48,685 nucleotides of DNA from Waterburya agarophytonicola KI4 (GCF_020640915.1 NZ_JADWDC010000028.1:1-48685); one strand, 5' to 3'. Positions 26,744 to 35,785 are shown, numbered from the stretch's first letter. The notes: generated by a model from the letters alone, not told the origin. Translations and numbers: made by a program.

Positions 26744-27340
26744 TTATTCAGCTAAAAACTCTTGGTTGAATTGTTGTCTTGTGATGGGGTATTCTAAGAT
26801 TAATCCCTCGCCTCCCAATGGATAGTCTTCGTTTAAAGGTTGCCCTTCAATAGAAAAAAACACTGGTGTTTGAGGATCGATGCTGGTGACGGTATAAAGC
26901 ACTTGAGCGGTTCGATAAATCATTGAGCTACTACCACCACCTTGAGTAAATTCCTTAGATAAATCTACGTGTACTCCATTTTCGTTAATATGCAAGTCTA
27001 GTAAACGAGATTGGCTCGGAATTGTGCTGGTAGGATCGAAAACAGTTGATTGAGCCAGTAATTTTTCTAAAGCTTCGGTCAAAGCTAGCTTGGGAGAAGT
27101 TGCAGCGGTATGCAGAGTCCTTGGTACTAGTCGAATTCGATTATCAACTAATTCTAACTGATATATTTGAGGACTAAACTTAGCTGGCTGTAAATCTTCT
27201 ACGGCAGAGGATTCAATAACAGTTGGAATTATTATTTTACTCAATGCCAATAAAGCAGTAATTTGGGCTACCCCAATCAATAATAGAGAAAGTCCGATTA
27301 ATATCGGTGTGGTATTGGGCGATCGTTCGTGTGCTTTCAT
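26744..27340 (-). CDS. GerMN-domain protein with N-terminal membrane anchor
   Basis: Of the 198 residues, 1-40 include a cytosolic stub and one membrane helix (ILIGLSLLLIGVAQITALLALS). The remainder is extracytoplasmic and carries a GerMN-type domain (about 75-190): LTEALEKLLA, HINENGVHVDLSKEFTQGGG, RTAQVLYTVTSI and VFFSIEGQPL. GerMN domains occur in spore-germination and lipoprotein-like proteins of many bacteria, where they probably bind peptidoglycan or partner proteins. The GAGGT site 8 bases before the ATG is strong. It lies 39 bases after the Hsp20 gene. Confidence 0.88.
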   Translation of the reverse strand: MKAHERSPNTTPILIGLSLLLIGVAQITALLALSKIIIPTVIESSAVEDLQPAKFSPQIYQLELVDNRIRLVPRTLHTAATSPKLALTEALEKLLAQSTVFDPTSTIPSQSRLLDLHINENGVHVDLSKEFTQGGGSSSMIYRTAQVLYTVTSIDPQTPVFFSIEGQPLNEDYPLGGEGLILEYPITRQQFNQEFLAE

Positions 27341-27379
27341 AGTTTTGACCTCGATCTTCTGACTCGATAGCCTGCTTGC

Positions 27380-27712
27380 CTAAATTTTGGCTGGGTTAGC
27401 TATATTTACCTTCGGCATCGTAATCGTTAAGACTCCATCGATCAGTTCTGCCCTGACATGGTTTACTTGGATTGCTTCGGGTAAAGGAACACTACAATCC
27501 AACTGTCCGTAGTGGAGTTCAGAAGGAATTACCTCTTGTTCTACTGTTGATTGATGGCGATCATGAACTCCAGAAATGGCGATTGAATTGGGTTCGGCAC
27601 TAATATTCAGGTGCTTAATGTCAACTCCAGGGATTTCTGCTTTAAGAATTAAATCTCTATCTGTTTGATTTAACTCGATCGCGGGACACCAAGTTTTGCT
27701 CGACTCTTTCAT
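27380..27712 (-). CDS. Small heat-shock protein (Hsp20/alpha-crystallin family)
   Basis: ATP-independent holdase that binds unfolding proteins. The 110 residues are shorter than typical Hsp20 (about 140-150). The alpha-crystallin domain is complete (WCPAIELNQTDRDLILKAEI, PGVDIKHLNISAEPNSIAIS, then VPLPEAIQVNHVRAELIDGV, LTITMPK). The N-terminal arm is reduced to about 7 residues and the IxI tail motif is not obvious, so large-oligomer assembly may be impaired. AGGAG sits 7 bases upstream. It is probably first in an operon with the GerMN gene and the 49-residue gene. Confidence 0.93.
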   Translation of the reverse strand: MKESSKTWCPAIELNQTDRDLILKAEIPGVDIKHLNISAEPNSIAISGVHDRHQSTVEQEVIPSELHYGQLDCSVPLPEAIQVNHVRAELIDGVLTITMPKVNIANPAKI

Positions 27713-27889
27713 TATCTTCTTCTCCTGATATTGTGCGTAAGCAATTTATTTAGAATTACTTTTTCTCCTATGGTCTTAGAATAGCGATCGATCTTGAAGA
27801 ATTTGTGAGGACTGTCTAATTATTTGCTTTATATAATTGTTAATTACTTTGAGAAACTTGTGACGGAAATTTAAAGCGATCCCCACAGT

Positions 27890-29092
27890 TTATATCGTCC
27901 AGTTAAATGCCATCTGTGCGATCGCCCAATCTTCTTGAGTATGAATTACTAATATTTTTACCATCGAATCTTCAGCAGCAATATTTTTGTCTACTGGATT
28001 AGCATTGTTTTTATCTAGATCCAACTGCAAACCCAAATAGCTCAAACCCCCACAGGTTTTTTCACGCACAATAGCCGAATTTTCACCCACCCCCGCCGTA
28101 AAAACCAAAACGTCCAAACCATTGAGGCTAGCAACCATTGCGCCGATCGCCTTTTTTAAACGGTAAAGATAAATATTAAAAGCTAACTGTGCCTGTTCGT
28201 TATTATCAGACATCGCTTTACAGATTGCTCTCATATCTCCAGAAACGCCAGAAACCCCAAGTAATCCAGATTCTTGGTTGAGTAGATGATTTACATTTTC
28301 TACATTTAAACCATATTTTTGCATTAAATAAATTGGAATTTGGGGATCGATTGAACCGCAGCGAGTACCCATCATCAATCCTTCTAGGGGAGAAAAACCC
28401 ATTGTAGTATCGATGCAAATGCCTTTATCGATCGCAGCTAAAGAGCAACCATTTCCTAAATGACAAGTAACTATTTTTAAAGACTCAAGAGGCTGTTGTA
28501 AAATTTGTGCGGTACGCTGACTACAGTATTGGTGGGAAATACCGTGAAAGCCATATCGCTGTATTCCTTTTTGATAATATTCGTAAGGTAAGGGATAAAC
28601 TTTGGCAGCTTGAGGAATTGTCGTATGAAAAGCCGTATCAAATACCGCTACTTGAGGAACTTCTGGTAACAATTTTTCGATAGTCTCAATCCCTTCTAAG
28701 TTCGCTGGGTTGTGACTGGGTGCGAGGGGAATTAATGATGCGATCGCTTTTTTAACCTCATCATCAATTACAGTCGCCTGACTATATTTTGCGCCACCAT
28801 GTACCACCCGATGACCCACTGCATTGATATCATTAAAGCTTTCTAATACTTTGGTTTTTCCAGTTGTTAAAGTATCTAGAAGAATTTGTAGCGCACTCTC
28901 TTTCTTCTCAACCTCAATCCTCTGTCTAATATCGTTACTTTTAACTGTCAAAACACCGCCAGATTGAGCTACAGTCCAATCAAGATGAGCTTCCCACAAG
29001 GGTTTTGGAGGAGTGTCTGGAATAGACTCCTCCAAACTATAGAGACAGCTTTTTTGGCTGCTAGAGCCAGCGTTAAGAACCAAAACAAACAT
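27890..29092 (-). CDS. ackA: Acetate kinase
   Basis: Converts acetyl-phosphate and ADP to acetate and ATP. The 400 residues are full length. Motifs visible: the N-terminal LVLNAGSSSQKSCLYS, VGHRVVHGG, VFDTAFHTTIP (catalytic Asp), YGFHGISHQY, CHLGNGCSLAAI and MGTRCGSIDP, and the C-terminal FTAGVGENSAIVRE. It is third in the minus-strand set xfp-ydeI-ackA, 15 bases after ydeI, which ties it to phosphoketolase-made acetyl-phosphate. The set offers substrate-level ATP in the dark or under anoxia. Confidence 0.97.
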   Translation of the reverse strand: MFVLVLNAGSSSQKSCLYSLEESIPDTPPKPLWEAHLDWTVAQSGGVLTVKSNDIRQRIEVEKKESALQILLDTLTTGKTKVLESFNDINAVGHRVVHGGAKYSQATVIDDEVKKAIASLIPLAPSHNPANLEGIETIEKLLPEVPQVAVFDTAFHTTIPQAAKVYPLPYEYYQKGIQRYGFHGISHQYCSQRTAQILQQPLESLKIVTCHLGNGCSLAAIDKGICIDTTMGFSPLEGLMMGTRCGSIDPQIPIYLMQKYGLNVENVNHLLNQESGLLGVSGVSGDMRAICKAMSDNNEQAQLAFNIYLYRLKKAIGAMVASLNGLDVLVFTAGVGENSAIVREKTCGGLSYLGLQLDLDKNNANPVDKNIAAEDSMVKILVIHTQEDWAIAQMAFNWTI

Positions 29093-29107
29093 AATTGCTC
29101 AAAATTT

Positions 29108-29686
29108 TTAATAATTAGCCCTAACGTTTTGCACTGCTTTATCAACAGTATTGTGAATACGCTTGATTCTAGTTTCAGATCGTTTAGCATTTTTAATCCA
29201 CTCTAAAATGCCCCGTTTGACAGATGGAGGAAAAGCATTCCAGTTTTTCAAAGCTGTTTTGTTCTGTGCCAAGGCTAGCTGTAAATCTTCTGGAACTATT
29301 AATGCTTCGACATCATCTAAAAAAGTCCACGAACCATCCTTTTTTGCCTGTTCTATTTTCTTTAATCCCGCTGGCTGAATTAAACCTAGATTTTGTAGCT
29401 TTTCTATATGGGTTTTATTAACTCCAGACCAATTACTGCCCTTTTTACGGGGAGAAATATATAACATTGTTCGAGTCTCGTCTAGTTTTTTAGGCAAGCT
29501 ATCAATCCAACCAAAACATAGACATTCTTGAACTATATCTTGATAAGGAAGATAGCATTTATGAACCTTTTTATAAGTAACCAACCAAATACCTGTTTTC
29601 TGTAGATGATTATTTTCTAACCATTCTCTAAGATCGCTGCGTGTCTTAACTTCAACTTTTGCGATATGTTCTAGTGCTTTGCTCAT
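29108..29686 (-). CDS. YdeI/OmpD-associated family protein
   Basis: The 192-residue cytosolic protein shows the family's pattern: DLREWLENNHLQKTGIWLVT near the start, the central DIVQECLCFGWIDSLPKKLD and ISPRKKGSNWSGVNKTHIEK, and the C-terminal FPPSVKRGILEWIKNAKRSE TR/RI arrangement. Family members in other bacteria have been linked to bacteriocin or peptide resistance, but no reaction is established. Its position between xfp and ackA, 15 bases from ackA, suggests cotranscription; a link to central metabolism is only inference. Confidence 0.9.
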   Translation of the reverse strand: MSKALEHIAKVEVKTRSDLREWLENNHLQKTGIWLVTYKKVHKCYLPYQDIVQECLCFGWIDSLPKKLDETRTMLYISPRKKGSNWSGVNKTHIEKLQNLGLIQPAGLKKIEQAKKDGSWTFLDDVEALIVPEDLQLALAQNKTALKNWNAFPPSVKRGILEWIKNAKRSETRIKRIHNTVDKAVQNVRANY

Positions 29687-29704
29687 TTATTATCTATGGT
29701 TTTG

Positions 29705-29734
29705 AGGTGGGCATTAAAACTAGATTGCCCACCT
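29705..29734. repeat. Strong inverted repeat between xfp and ydeI
   Basis: AGGTGGGCA (29705-29713) and TGCCCACCT (29726-29734) form a perfect 9-base GC-rich stem with a 12-base loop. There is no T-run on either side. It lies 45 bases after the xfp stop and 19 before the ydeI start, so it may attenuate read-through or protect the xfp mRNA end. Confidence 0.6.
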
Positions 29735-29778
29735 TACTAATAATCACTAACTATTTGCGAAGCTTATCCCTTTAGGGA

Positions 29779-32193
29779 CTAACTAAACTGCCACTTCCAA
29801 TTAACAACTTCAGGCTTATCCATTCCCTGTTCGTGAGCATAGTTGAGATTATCAATAATCTCGTTTCTCATCCGTTCTCTAACATACACTGCTCTAGAAC
29901 CGAGTTTTTCTACCCGATCTATGACATCAATGACTAGGTTAAAGCGATCTATTTGATTGAGAATTGCTAATTCCAAAGGTGTATTAATATTGCCCTGTTC
30001 TTTATAGCCTCGAACGTGAATCCGTTCTTGCTTGGTACGACGATAGGCTAGTTTATGAATCAACCAGGGATAGCCGTGGAAGTTAAAGATTACTGGCTTG
30101 TCGGGAGTAAACAGAATATCAAACTCTTTATTAGATAAACCGTGGGGATGTTCTTTCTCTGACTGCAAGCGATAGAGATCGACGACGTTAATAAACCTAA
30201 CTTTGAGTTCGGGGAATTCTTCGCGCAATATAGCAGTAGCAGCTAAAGATTCCATTGTGGGAATATCGCCACAGCAAGCCATAATTACATCAGGTTCATC
30301 TGCTGCCTTGCCGCAGTCGTCATTACTCGCCCACTCCCAGATGCCAATACCTTTGGTACAGTGCTTAATTGCCTCGTCCATCGTCAAGTATTGCAGGTGA
30401 TTTTGTTTGTCGGAGACTATAACATTGATATAGTCTTTACTCCGCAAACAGTGATCGGCAACAGACAACAGACAGTTAGCATCGGGGGGGAAATAGATAC
30501 GCGTCACGTCGGCACTTTTGTTTGTCACCAAATCGACAAAGCCTGGATCTTGGTGGGAAAAGCCATTATGATCCTGTCGCCATACCAGAGAAGAAAGCAT
30601 CAGGTTGAGAGAAGAAACAGGCGCGCGCCAGGGAACGTGCTTCTTGCAGATATCCAACCATTTAGCGTGTTGGTTAAACATGGAGTCGATAACGTGAACA
30701 AAAGCCTCATAGCTATGAATAAAACCATGTCTGCCTGTCAATAAATAAGTCTCCAACCAACCTTCTAGAGTATGTTCGCTCAACATTTCCATCACTCTAC
30801 CGTCAGGAGAAAGCTGTCCGCCGTCTTCGTCTTCGGGGAGATAATCCGCCATCCAAGTTTTCTTGGTAACTTCGTAGATATCCTGCAAGCGATTGGAAGC
30901 GGTTTCATCAGGACCAAAGACACGGAAGTTGGTCATGTTATTTCTCATCACATCTCGCAGAAATTTACCCAAAACTCTAGTATTTTCAACTTCTACTGTG
31001 CCTGGTTTATCCATTGCCACCGCATATTCAGTAAAGTCAGGCAGCTTGAGATCTTTGCGTAGTAAACCGCCATTCGCTATAGGATTGGCACTCATGCGCT
31101 TAATTCCTACAGGAGCGAGTTCTTTCAATTCGGGAATCAAAGCACCATTATCATCAAACAATTCTTCTGGCTTGTAACCCTTCATCCACTGTTCCAGCAG
31201 CTTTACGTGTTCGGGATTAGAGTGCATTCCTCCCATGGGTACTTGATGCGATCGCCAAAATCCCTCAACCTTGTGTCCATCTACTTCTTGAGGACCAGTC
31301 CAACCTTTGGGAGTGCGGAGAATAATCATCGGCCAACGAGGGCGAAAGGCTTTATTTTTAGTCCGTGCTTCCTGTTGGTATTCCCGTATTTTAAGTATGC
31401 ACTCTTCCATGACTTCTGCCATTTTTTGGTGCATAGTTTCGGGGTCTGAACCTTCTACTACATAAGGAGTATAGCCATACCCTTTAAATAAGTTCTCTAG
31501 TTCTTCAGGGCTGATGCGAGCAAGAATCGTCGGATTGGCAATTTTGTATCCGTTGAGGTTGAGTATGGGCAATACAGCACCATCACGGATGGGATTAAGA
31601 AATTTATTAGAATGCCAGGCGGTTGCTAATGGACCTGTTTCTGCTTCTCCATCGCCCACAACACAGGCGGCAATTAAACTGGGGTTATCATAGACTGCAC
31701 CAAAAGCATGGGAAATACTGTAGCCTAGTTCTCCTCCTTCATGAATTGAACCAGGGGTTTCAGGAGTGCAATGACTGCCGATGTAGCCAGGGAAAGAGAA
31801 TTGCTTGAAGAACTTCTGCATTCCTGATTCGTCTTCACCCTTATCGGGATAGACTTCGGAATACGTCCCTTCAAGATATACGGGTCCTAATACTCCTGGT
31901 GCGCCGTGTCCTGGTCCTGCGAGAAAAATGGAGTTGAGGTCGTACTTTTTGATGAGGCGATTGAGGTGGATATAGGTAAAACTAAGGGCTGGTGAAGATC
32001 CCCAATGACCTAATAGTCTTTGTTTGATGTGTTCTTTTTGTAAGGTCTCTTTGAGCAGAGGGTTGTCCCGCAGATAAATCATGCCTACTGCCAGATAGTT
32101 ACAGGCACGCCAATATGCGTCTATCTTTGTTAGTTCTTCTGCCGTTAAAGTCTTTGTTGCTACTGAATCTTGAGAAGAGGAAGTAGATACCAT
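29779..32193 (-). CDS. xfp: Phosphoketolase (xylulose-5-phosphate/fructose-6-phosphate)
   Basis: Splits xylulose-5-P or fructose-6-P with phosphate to acetyl-phosphate plus glyceraldehyde-3-P or erythrose-4-P; thiamine diphosphate enzyme. The 804 residues are full length. Signature regions: [20 protein letters not shown] (ThDP-domain entry), [43 protein letters not shown] and [11 protein letters not shown]-like [12 protein letters not shown]. The C-terminal catalytic segment includes [15 protein letters not shown]. The start codon is ATG at 32193; no clear Shine-Dalgarno site is visible. Together with ackA it gives a short bypass from sugar phosphates to acetate and ATP. Confidence 0.98.
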   Translation of the reverse strand: MVSTSSSQDSVATKTLTAEELTKIDAYWRACNYLAVGMIYLRDNPLLKETLQKEHIKQRLLGHWGSSPALSFTYIHLNRLIKKYDLNSIFLAGPGHGAPGVLGPVYLEGTYSEVYPDKGEDESGMQKFFKQFSFPGYIGSHCTPETPGSIHEGGELGYSISHAFGAVYDNPSLIAACVVGDGEAETGPLATAWHSNKFLNPIRDGAVLPILNLNGYKIANPTILARISPEELENLFKGYGYTPYVVEGSDPETMHQKMAEVMEECILKIREYQQEARTKNKAFRPRWPMIILRTPKGWTGPQEVDGHKVEGFWRSHQVPMGGMHSNPEHVKLLEQWMKGYKPEELFDDNGALIPELKELAPVGIKRMSANPIANGGLLRKDLKLPDFTEYAVAMDKPGTVEVENTRVLGKFLRDVMRNNMTNFRVFGPDETASNRLQDIYEVTKKTWMADYLPEDEDGGQLSPDGRVMEMLSEHTLEGWLETYLLTGRHGFIHSYEAFVHVIDSMFNQHAKWLDICKKHVPWRAPVSSLNLMLSSLVWRQDHNGFSHQDPGFVDLVTNKSADVTRIYFPPDANCLLSVADHCLRSKDYINVIVSDKQNHLQYLTMDEAIKHCTKGIGIWEWASNDDCGKAADEPDVIMACCGDIPTMESLAATAILREEFPELKVRFINVVDLYRLQSEKEHPHGLSNKEFDILFTPDKPVIFNFHGYPWLIHKLAYRRTKQERIHVRGYKEQGNINTPLELAILNQIDRFNLVIDVIDRVEKLGSRAVYVRERMRNEIIDNLNYAHEQGMDKPEVVNWKWQFS

Positions 32194-32244
32194 AATTGTG
32201 TTGATTGAATAAAACTAATGTTGTTTACTAAATCTATGAAAAGT

Positions 32245-32397
32245 TTACAAATTCAAATTATTAAACACTTCTGGGAGAACTTGAGCCGAATGGCGAAGCT
32301 GTTTTCCTTCTCTGTGACTTAGATCTAAATTAACGGTTTTTAGTATACTTTGATCGCTAACTACTCGTGGTAAACCCAAACACACATTGTCAATCAT
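32245..32397 (-). pseudogene. C-terminal remnant of an L-lactate dehydrogenase
   Basis: A 50-codon open frame, MIDNVCLGLPRVVSDQSILK, TVNLDLSHREGKQLRHSAQV, LPEVFNNLNL, matches the end of lactate/malate dehydrogenases. That end usually reads xDVxxGxPxVxxxxGIxxVxxxxLxxxExxxxxxSAxxLxxV. The NAD-binding and catalytic parts are missing: upstream on this strand come a stop codon and then the SpoIIAA-like gene. I infer a decayed ldh that once sat beside xfp and ackA, losing the lactate branch. The match is unmistakable to me, but 50 residues is too short to rule out a small surviving protein. Confidence 0.65.
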
Positions 32398-32483
32398 TAC
32401 CCCGCAAACTATTGCCAGAAAACCAATATCAAGCTACTAAACATTTAATTCTGACTGCATGTGGCGAACTGTGCGCCTTTGTC

Positions 32484-32846
32484 CTAACTCATAACCCATT
32501 CCAATGCTTTATCCTTTTCATCTGGAGTAAAGTGCTTAACCTCAATACTCGAAAACAAGGTGTTGCTCAATGCTGCCAGAGCTTCAAGCCATTTGCGATC
32601 GCTAACAATTGCTTCTTTTTCAAAATTATTGAGGTGTTGTAAGCTAAATTTGAGGTCTTTGATAAATGCTCCTAAAGACATTCCAGACCAACTGCTCACC
32701 TCTGCATAAATTCTCAGTTTCTCGCCAGCATCGATCCTTGGTTCAATTAGTTTGGTGATGCGATCAATGTCTTCAGCATCAATCCAGCCATCGATTTCTA
32801 AGGCGATTATATGGTCTGGTTTGTGAGTTATAAGTTTAACAGTCAT
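32484..32846 (-). CDS. SpoIIAA-like (STAS-type) protein
   Basis: The 120 residues have the SpoIIAA-like fold pattern: IIALEIDGWIDAEDIDRITK at the start, LRIYAEVSSWSGMSLGAFIK in the middle and a final EVKHFTPDEKDKALEWV, a common C-terminal signature (KxFxxxExxxAxxWL). The family is related to STAS domains but usually lacks the phosphorylatable Ser, and its role is unclear. The AGGAGA site is good. It is downstream of the first Usp gene on the same strand (35 bases), so it is probably the last gene of the Usp run. Confidence 0.9.
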   Translation of the reverse strand: MTVKLITHKPDHIIALEIDGWIDAEDIDRITKLIEPRIDAGEKLRIYAEVSSWSGMSLGAFIKDLKFSLQHLNNFEKEAIVSDRKWLEALAALSNTLFSSIEVKHFTPDEKDKALEWVMS

Positions 32847-32881
32847 GATTCTTCTCCTGTATTAACTAGATTGAGCTTAGG

Positions 32882-33430
32882 TCAGGCATAAATAGTAGTT
32901 TCAGCACTATTGGGTAAAGTCGATTCTTCTAAAATTGGAGTTTGAACTAACAATACCGAGCAGGGGGCATGATGAACCACATAGTTACTGACGCTGCCCA
33001 ACAACATTTCTTGGAAACCCGAACGTCCTCGCCTGCCGATAGTAATGACATCAGCATGACAGGATTGAGCGAATTCACAGATGGTCGAACTGGGTTGCCC
33101 CGTAATCTGAGTAAATTCGGTTGAAACCCCCGCTGCGATCGCCTTTTTGGTAAAAGTACGTAGCAACTCCATACCCTGTTGTTTAAAATTTGCCCACTCG
33201 CGATCAAATTCTTCGTTTGCCTGACGCATTATTCGAGGATCGACATGAATGCAACGATTTTTGTGGTACACCAGGTACGGAGACATAAACGGGCTATTTT
33301 CTTCTTCAACCGATACAACGTGCAATAAAATTAGGTTTCCCCCGTCAGCTTTAGCTAGTGATAAAGCTTGGTTAAATACTTGTTTGCTGCCTGGTTCGTG
33401 GTCAACTGCCACTAAAATTTTTTGAAACAT
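32882..33430 (-). CDS. Universal stress protein (Usp array, copy 5)
   Basis: The 182-residue ATP-binding-type Usp starts MFQKILVAVDHEPGSKQVFN. The nucleotide motif GRRGRSGFQEMLLGSVSN keeps the G-x2-G-x9-G(S/T) spacing. It is the most divergent of the five: VVHHAPCSVLLVQ replaces VTHHAPCSVLIVR, and the centre lacks the PTYTYYP stretch found in the other copies. AGAGGT lies upstream. It is 65 bases after the next Usp gene and 35 before the SpoIIAA-like gene. Confidence 0.95.
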   Translation of the reverse strand: MFQKILVAVDHEPGSKQVFNQALSLAKADGGNLILLHVVSVEEENSPFMSPYLVYHKNRCIHVDPRIMRQANEEFDREWANFKQQGMELLRTFTKKAIAAGVSTEFTQITGQPSSTICEFAQSCHADVITIGRRGRSGFQEMLLGSVSNYVVHHAPCSVLLVQTPILEESTLPNSAETTIYA

Positions 33431-33495
33431 TTTACATAACCTCTACTACTTGTTAATCAAGGAGCAAACTAAATATCAACATCATTATTTACCCA

Positions 33496-34050
33496 TTAAT
33501 TTTGCTTCAAGACTTCTTGTGTGCTTTCTGCCTCTTCTGCTTCCTCATAAGGGAAGTCGACACCATAAGAAACTAAATCTGTATCAGTGCGAACGATTAA
33601 TACCGAACAGGGGGCATGATGAGTTACATAGTTGCTCACGCTACCGAGAAACATCTCTTTCAGACCTTTGAGTCCGCGACTGCCTACCAGAATTAAATCT
33701 GCGGACCATTCACTTGCTATTTCACAAATTGTCCATCCAGGAATACCGCTTAACTGAGCGTATTCAGTGTCTATTCCCAAAGCGATCGCTTTCTGCGCCA
33801 AATTGCGTAACAATTCTTCTTCCCCTCGTTCGTATTCATCAAATGCCTTATGAAATACACTGTCATCCTTCCCTTTTAAAACAGCGTAATAGGCATAAGT
33901 TGGTAGTATTGGGTAGTCAATATCTTCGTCTGAAAGAATGTGTAACAGCATTAATTTTGCTCCCGTAGCCTGAGCTAGAGATACTGATGTATCAAAAACC
34001 GATTGGCTTCTCAGGGAATTGTCTATTGTTGCCAGTATTCTATTAATCAT
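33496..34050 (-). CDS. Universal stress protein (Usp array, copy 4)
   Basis: The 184-residue Usp starts MINRILATIDNSLRSQSVFD. The ATP loop GSRGLKGLKEMFLGSVSN is followed by YVTHHAPCSVLIVRT, identical at protein level to copies 1-3. The central part (PTYAYYAVLKGKDDSVFHKA) is specific. The AGAGGT-type site is at the usual distance. Codons for the shared tail differ at many third positions from the other copies, so the shared sequence is kept by selection. Confidence 0.95.
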   Translation of the reverse strand: MINRILATIDNSLRSQSVFDTSVSLAQATGAKLMLLHILSDEDIDYPILPTYAYYAVLKGKDDSVFHKAFDEYERGEEELLRNLAQKAIALGIDTEYAQLSGIPGWTICEIASEWSADLILVGSRGLKGLKEMFLGSVSNYVTHHAPCSVLIVRTDTDLVSYGVDFPYEEAEEAESTQEVLKQN

Positions 34051-34095
34051 TTATAAAACCTCTTTACGGGGTTGGTCTTTAATAGTTATCGTTGG

Positions 34096-34635
34096 TTAGT
34101 TAGTGGGTATTGATTGCCGATCTGTCTCTGCTTCTTCAGAAGATGTAGGCTCGGATTCGTTTTCGATAGAGGTGCGAATAATTAAAACCGAGCAAGGAGC
34201 ATGATGAGTTACATAGTTACTGACGCTACCGAGGAACATTTCTTTCAAGCCTTTCAATCCTCTACTACCAACTAAAATAATGTCGGCTGACCAAGTGTTT
34301 GCTAACTTGCATATTTCTCTTCCAGGATTGCCAGTTAATTGAACAAATTCGCTTTTGATACTAGCTGCTTGGGCTTCTTTATTTTTCTGCTGTAAAAATT
34401 TGATTCCTTCTTGTTTGTAATCCTGATATCTCTTCTGATATAGGTTGTAATCGTAATCGTCCAACACTGGATAGTAAGTATAGCTAGGGATTACGGGATA
34501 ATTAGGTTCGTCTTCACCCAAAATGTGCATGATCATTAATTCTGCACCTGTGGTTTTAGCTAAAGACAATGCTGAATTAAAGACAGTCTGACTGGTTTCG
34601 GAATAGTCTAGTGCTACTAAAATTTTGTTTAACAT
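34096..34635 (-). CDS. Universal stress protein (Usp array, copy 3)
   Basis: The 179-residue Usp starts MLNKILVALDYSETSQTVFN. It has the same ATP loop and YVTHHAPCSVLIIRT tail as its neighbours. The central segment is PSYTYYPVLDDYDYNLYQKR, rich in Tyr, and the helix after it reads QEGIKFLQQKNKEAQ. The C-terminal tail is acidic and ends ETDRQSIPTN. AGAGGT lies before the ATG. It is 45 bases before copy 4 in transcription order. Confidence 0.95.
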   Translation of the reverse strand: MLNKILVALDYSETSQTVFNSALSLAKTTGAELMIMHILGEDEPNYPVIPSYTYYPVLDDYDYNLYQKRYQDYKQEGIKFLQQKNKEAQAASIKSEFVQLTGNPGREICKLANTWSADIILVGSRGLKGLKEMFLGSVSNYVTHHAPCSVLIIRTSIENESEPTSSEEAETDRQSIPTN

Positions 34636-34675
34636 GATAAATACCTCTTTGCGAAGTTAGCCCTAAGGAGTAAGG

Positions 34676-35227
34676 TTAGTTGCGGGTCAAGTCAGGAGTC
34701 AGGAGTTCGCCATCTGCTTTTGCTGATTTTGAAGATGTTTGCTCTGACTCATTATTTATTGACTGACGAACAATTAATACCGAACAGGGTGCATGATGGG
34801 TTACATAATTGCTAACGCTGCCAAGAAACATTTCTTTTAAACCTTTGAGTCCGCGACTGCCCACTAAGATCAAATCTGCCGACCAAGTTTCTGCTAACTC
34901 GCAGATAGTATGTCCTGGATTTCCAGTTAATTGTGTATATTCTGCGTCTATACCCGCTGCGATCGCTTTTTCAGTTAGGTCTTGAAGAAAATCAAGTTCC
35001 CATTGTCTATATTTCTCTAGCTGTTTTTGATATGTCTTGTGTTCGCGATCGTCCATCATTGGATAATAAGTATATGTGAGTAATGCTGGATAGTTCGCTT
35101 CCGTCTGGGACAGGCCATGAAGCAGCATCAATTTTGCATTGTTAGTTTGAGCTAAAGATACAGCAGTATTAAAAATAGATTGATTGTTTTCCAAGCGGTC
35201 TACAGCTACCAAAATTTTGTTAATCAT
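34676..35227 (-). CDS. Universal stress protein (Usp array, copy 2)
   Basis: The 183-residue Usp starts MINKILVAVDRLENNQSIFN. The ATP loop and YVTHHAPCSVLIVRQ tail are shared. The middle has LTYTYYPMMDDREHKTYQKQ, and the C-terminus has a Ser/Lys-rich SEQTSSKSAKADGELL tail. AAAAGGT lies before the ATG, 21 bases after copy 1 ends. Confidence 0.95.
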   Translation of the reverse strand: MINKILVAVDRLENNQSIFNTAVSLAQTNNAKLMLLHGLSQTEANYPALLTYTYYPMMDDREHKTYQKQLEKYRQWELDFLQDLTEKAIAAGIDAEYTQLTGNPGHTICELAETWSADLILVGSRGLKGLKEMFLGSVSNYVTHHAPCSVLIVRQSINNESEQTSSKSAKADGELLTPDLTRN

Positions 35228-35248
35228 AATGAATACCTTTTGGAGAAG

Positions 35249-35785
35249 TTAATAGTGAGATAGTTGCTGGTCATTTACTGTTTCGTCAGGAGATGCTCTA
35301 TCTGTTTGAGAATCGACTGGCTGGCGAACGATTAGAACCGAACAGGGTGCATGATGGGTAACATAGTTGCTGACGCTACCTAAAAACATTTCTTTTAGTC
35401 CTTTGAGTCCACGGCTACCAACTAAGACCAAATCTGCCGACCAGTTGTTTGCTAGTTCGCAAATCATACGCCCCCGATTGCCAACCAATTGGCTAAACTC
35501 TGTTGAAACTCCTGCTGCGGTAGCTTCTTCGGTAAGATTTTTGAGAAATTCAATGCCGTGTTGTTCGTACTTGGCATATTCTTGTTGATAGGTTTCGTAG
35601 TTCATTTCTTCTACTATGGGATAGTAGGTATAAGTTGGTGCTATGGGGTGTTCTGGTTCTTTTTTAGAGAGAATATGCAGCAACATTAAGTCCGCTCCTG
35701 TGGTTTGAGCCAAAGATACGGCAGTATCAAAGACAAATTTGTTGTTTTGAGTTCGGTCTACGGCGATTAGGATTTTGTTTATCAT
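35249..35785 (-). CDS. Universal stress protein (Usp array, copy 1)
   Basis: 178 residues from the ATG at 35785 (MINKILIAVDRTQNNKFVFD). The frame is open to 35830, but AGAGGT sits 8 bases before 35785, so this start is preferred and aligns with the other copies. It has the shared ATP loop and tail. The central part is PTYTYYPIVEEMNYETYQQE. As the first gene of the run it probably carries the promoter, in the 73 bases to 35858. Confidence 0.94.
   Translation of the reverse strand: MINKILIAVDRTQNNKFVFDTAVSLAQTTGADLMLLHILSKKEPEHPIAPTYTYYPIVEEMNYETYQQEYAKYEQHGIEFLKNLTEEATAAGVSTEFSQLVGNRGRMICELANNWSADLVLVGSRGLKGLKEMFLGSVSNYVTHHAPCSVLIVRQPVDSQTDRASPDETVNDQQLSHY

Noticed and set aside
30203-31808. 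Several plus-strand frames opposite xfp
   Set aside because: All are antisense to phosphoketolase, which is full length and strongly conserved.
32367-32642. A 91-codon plus-strand frame
   Set aside because: It overlaps the antisense of the SpoIIAA-like gene and the ldh remnant and has no recognisable pattern.
33450-35588. Plus-strand frames opposite the Usp array
   Set aside because: They repeat only because the Usp genes on the other strand repeat; no start signals.
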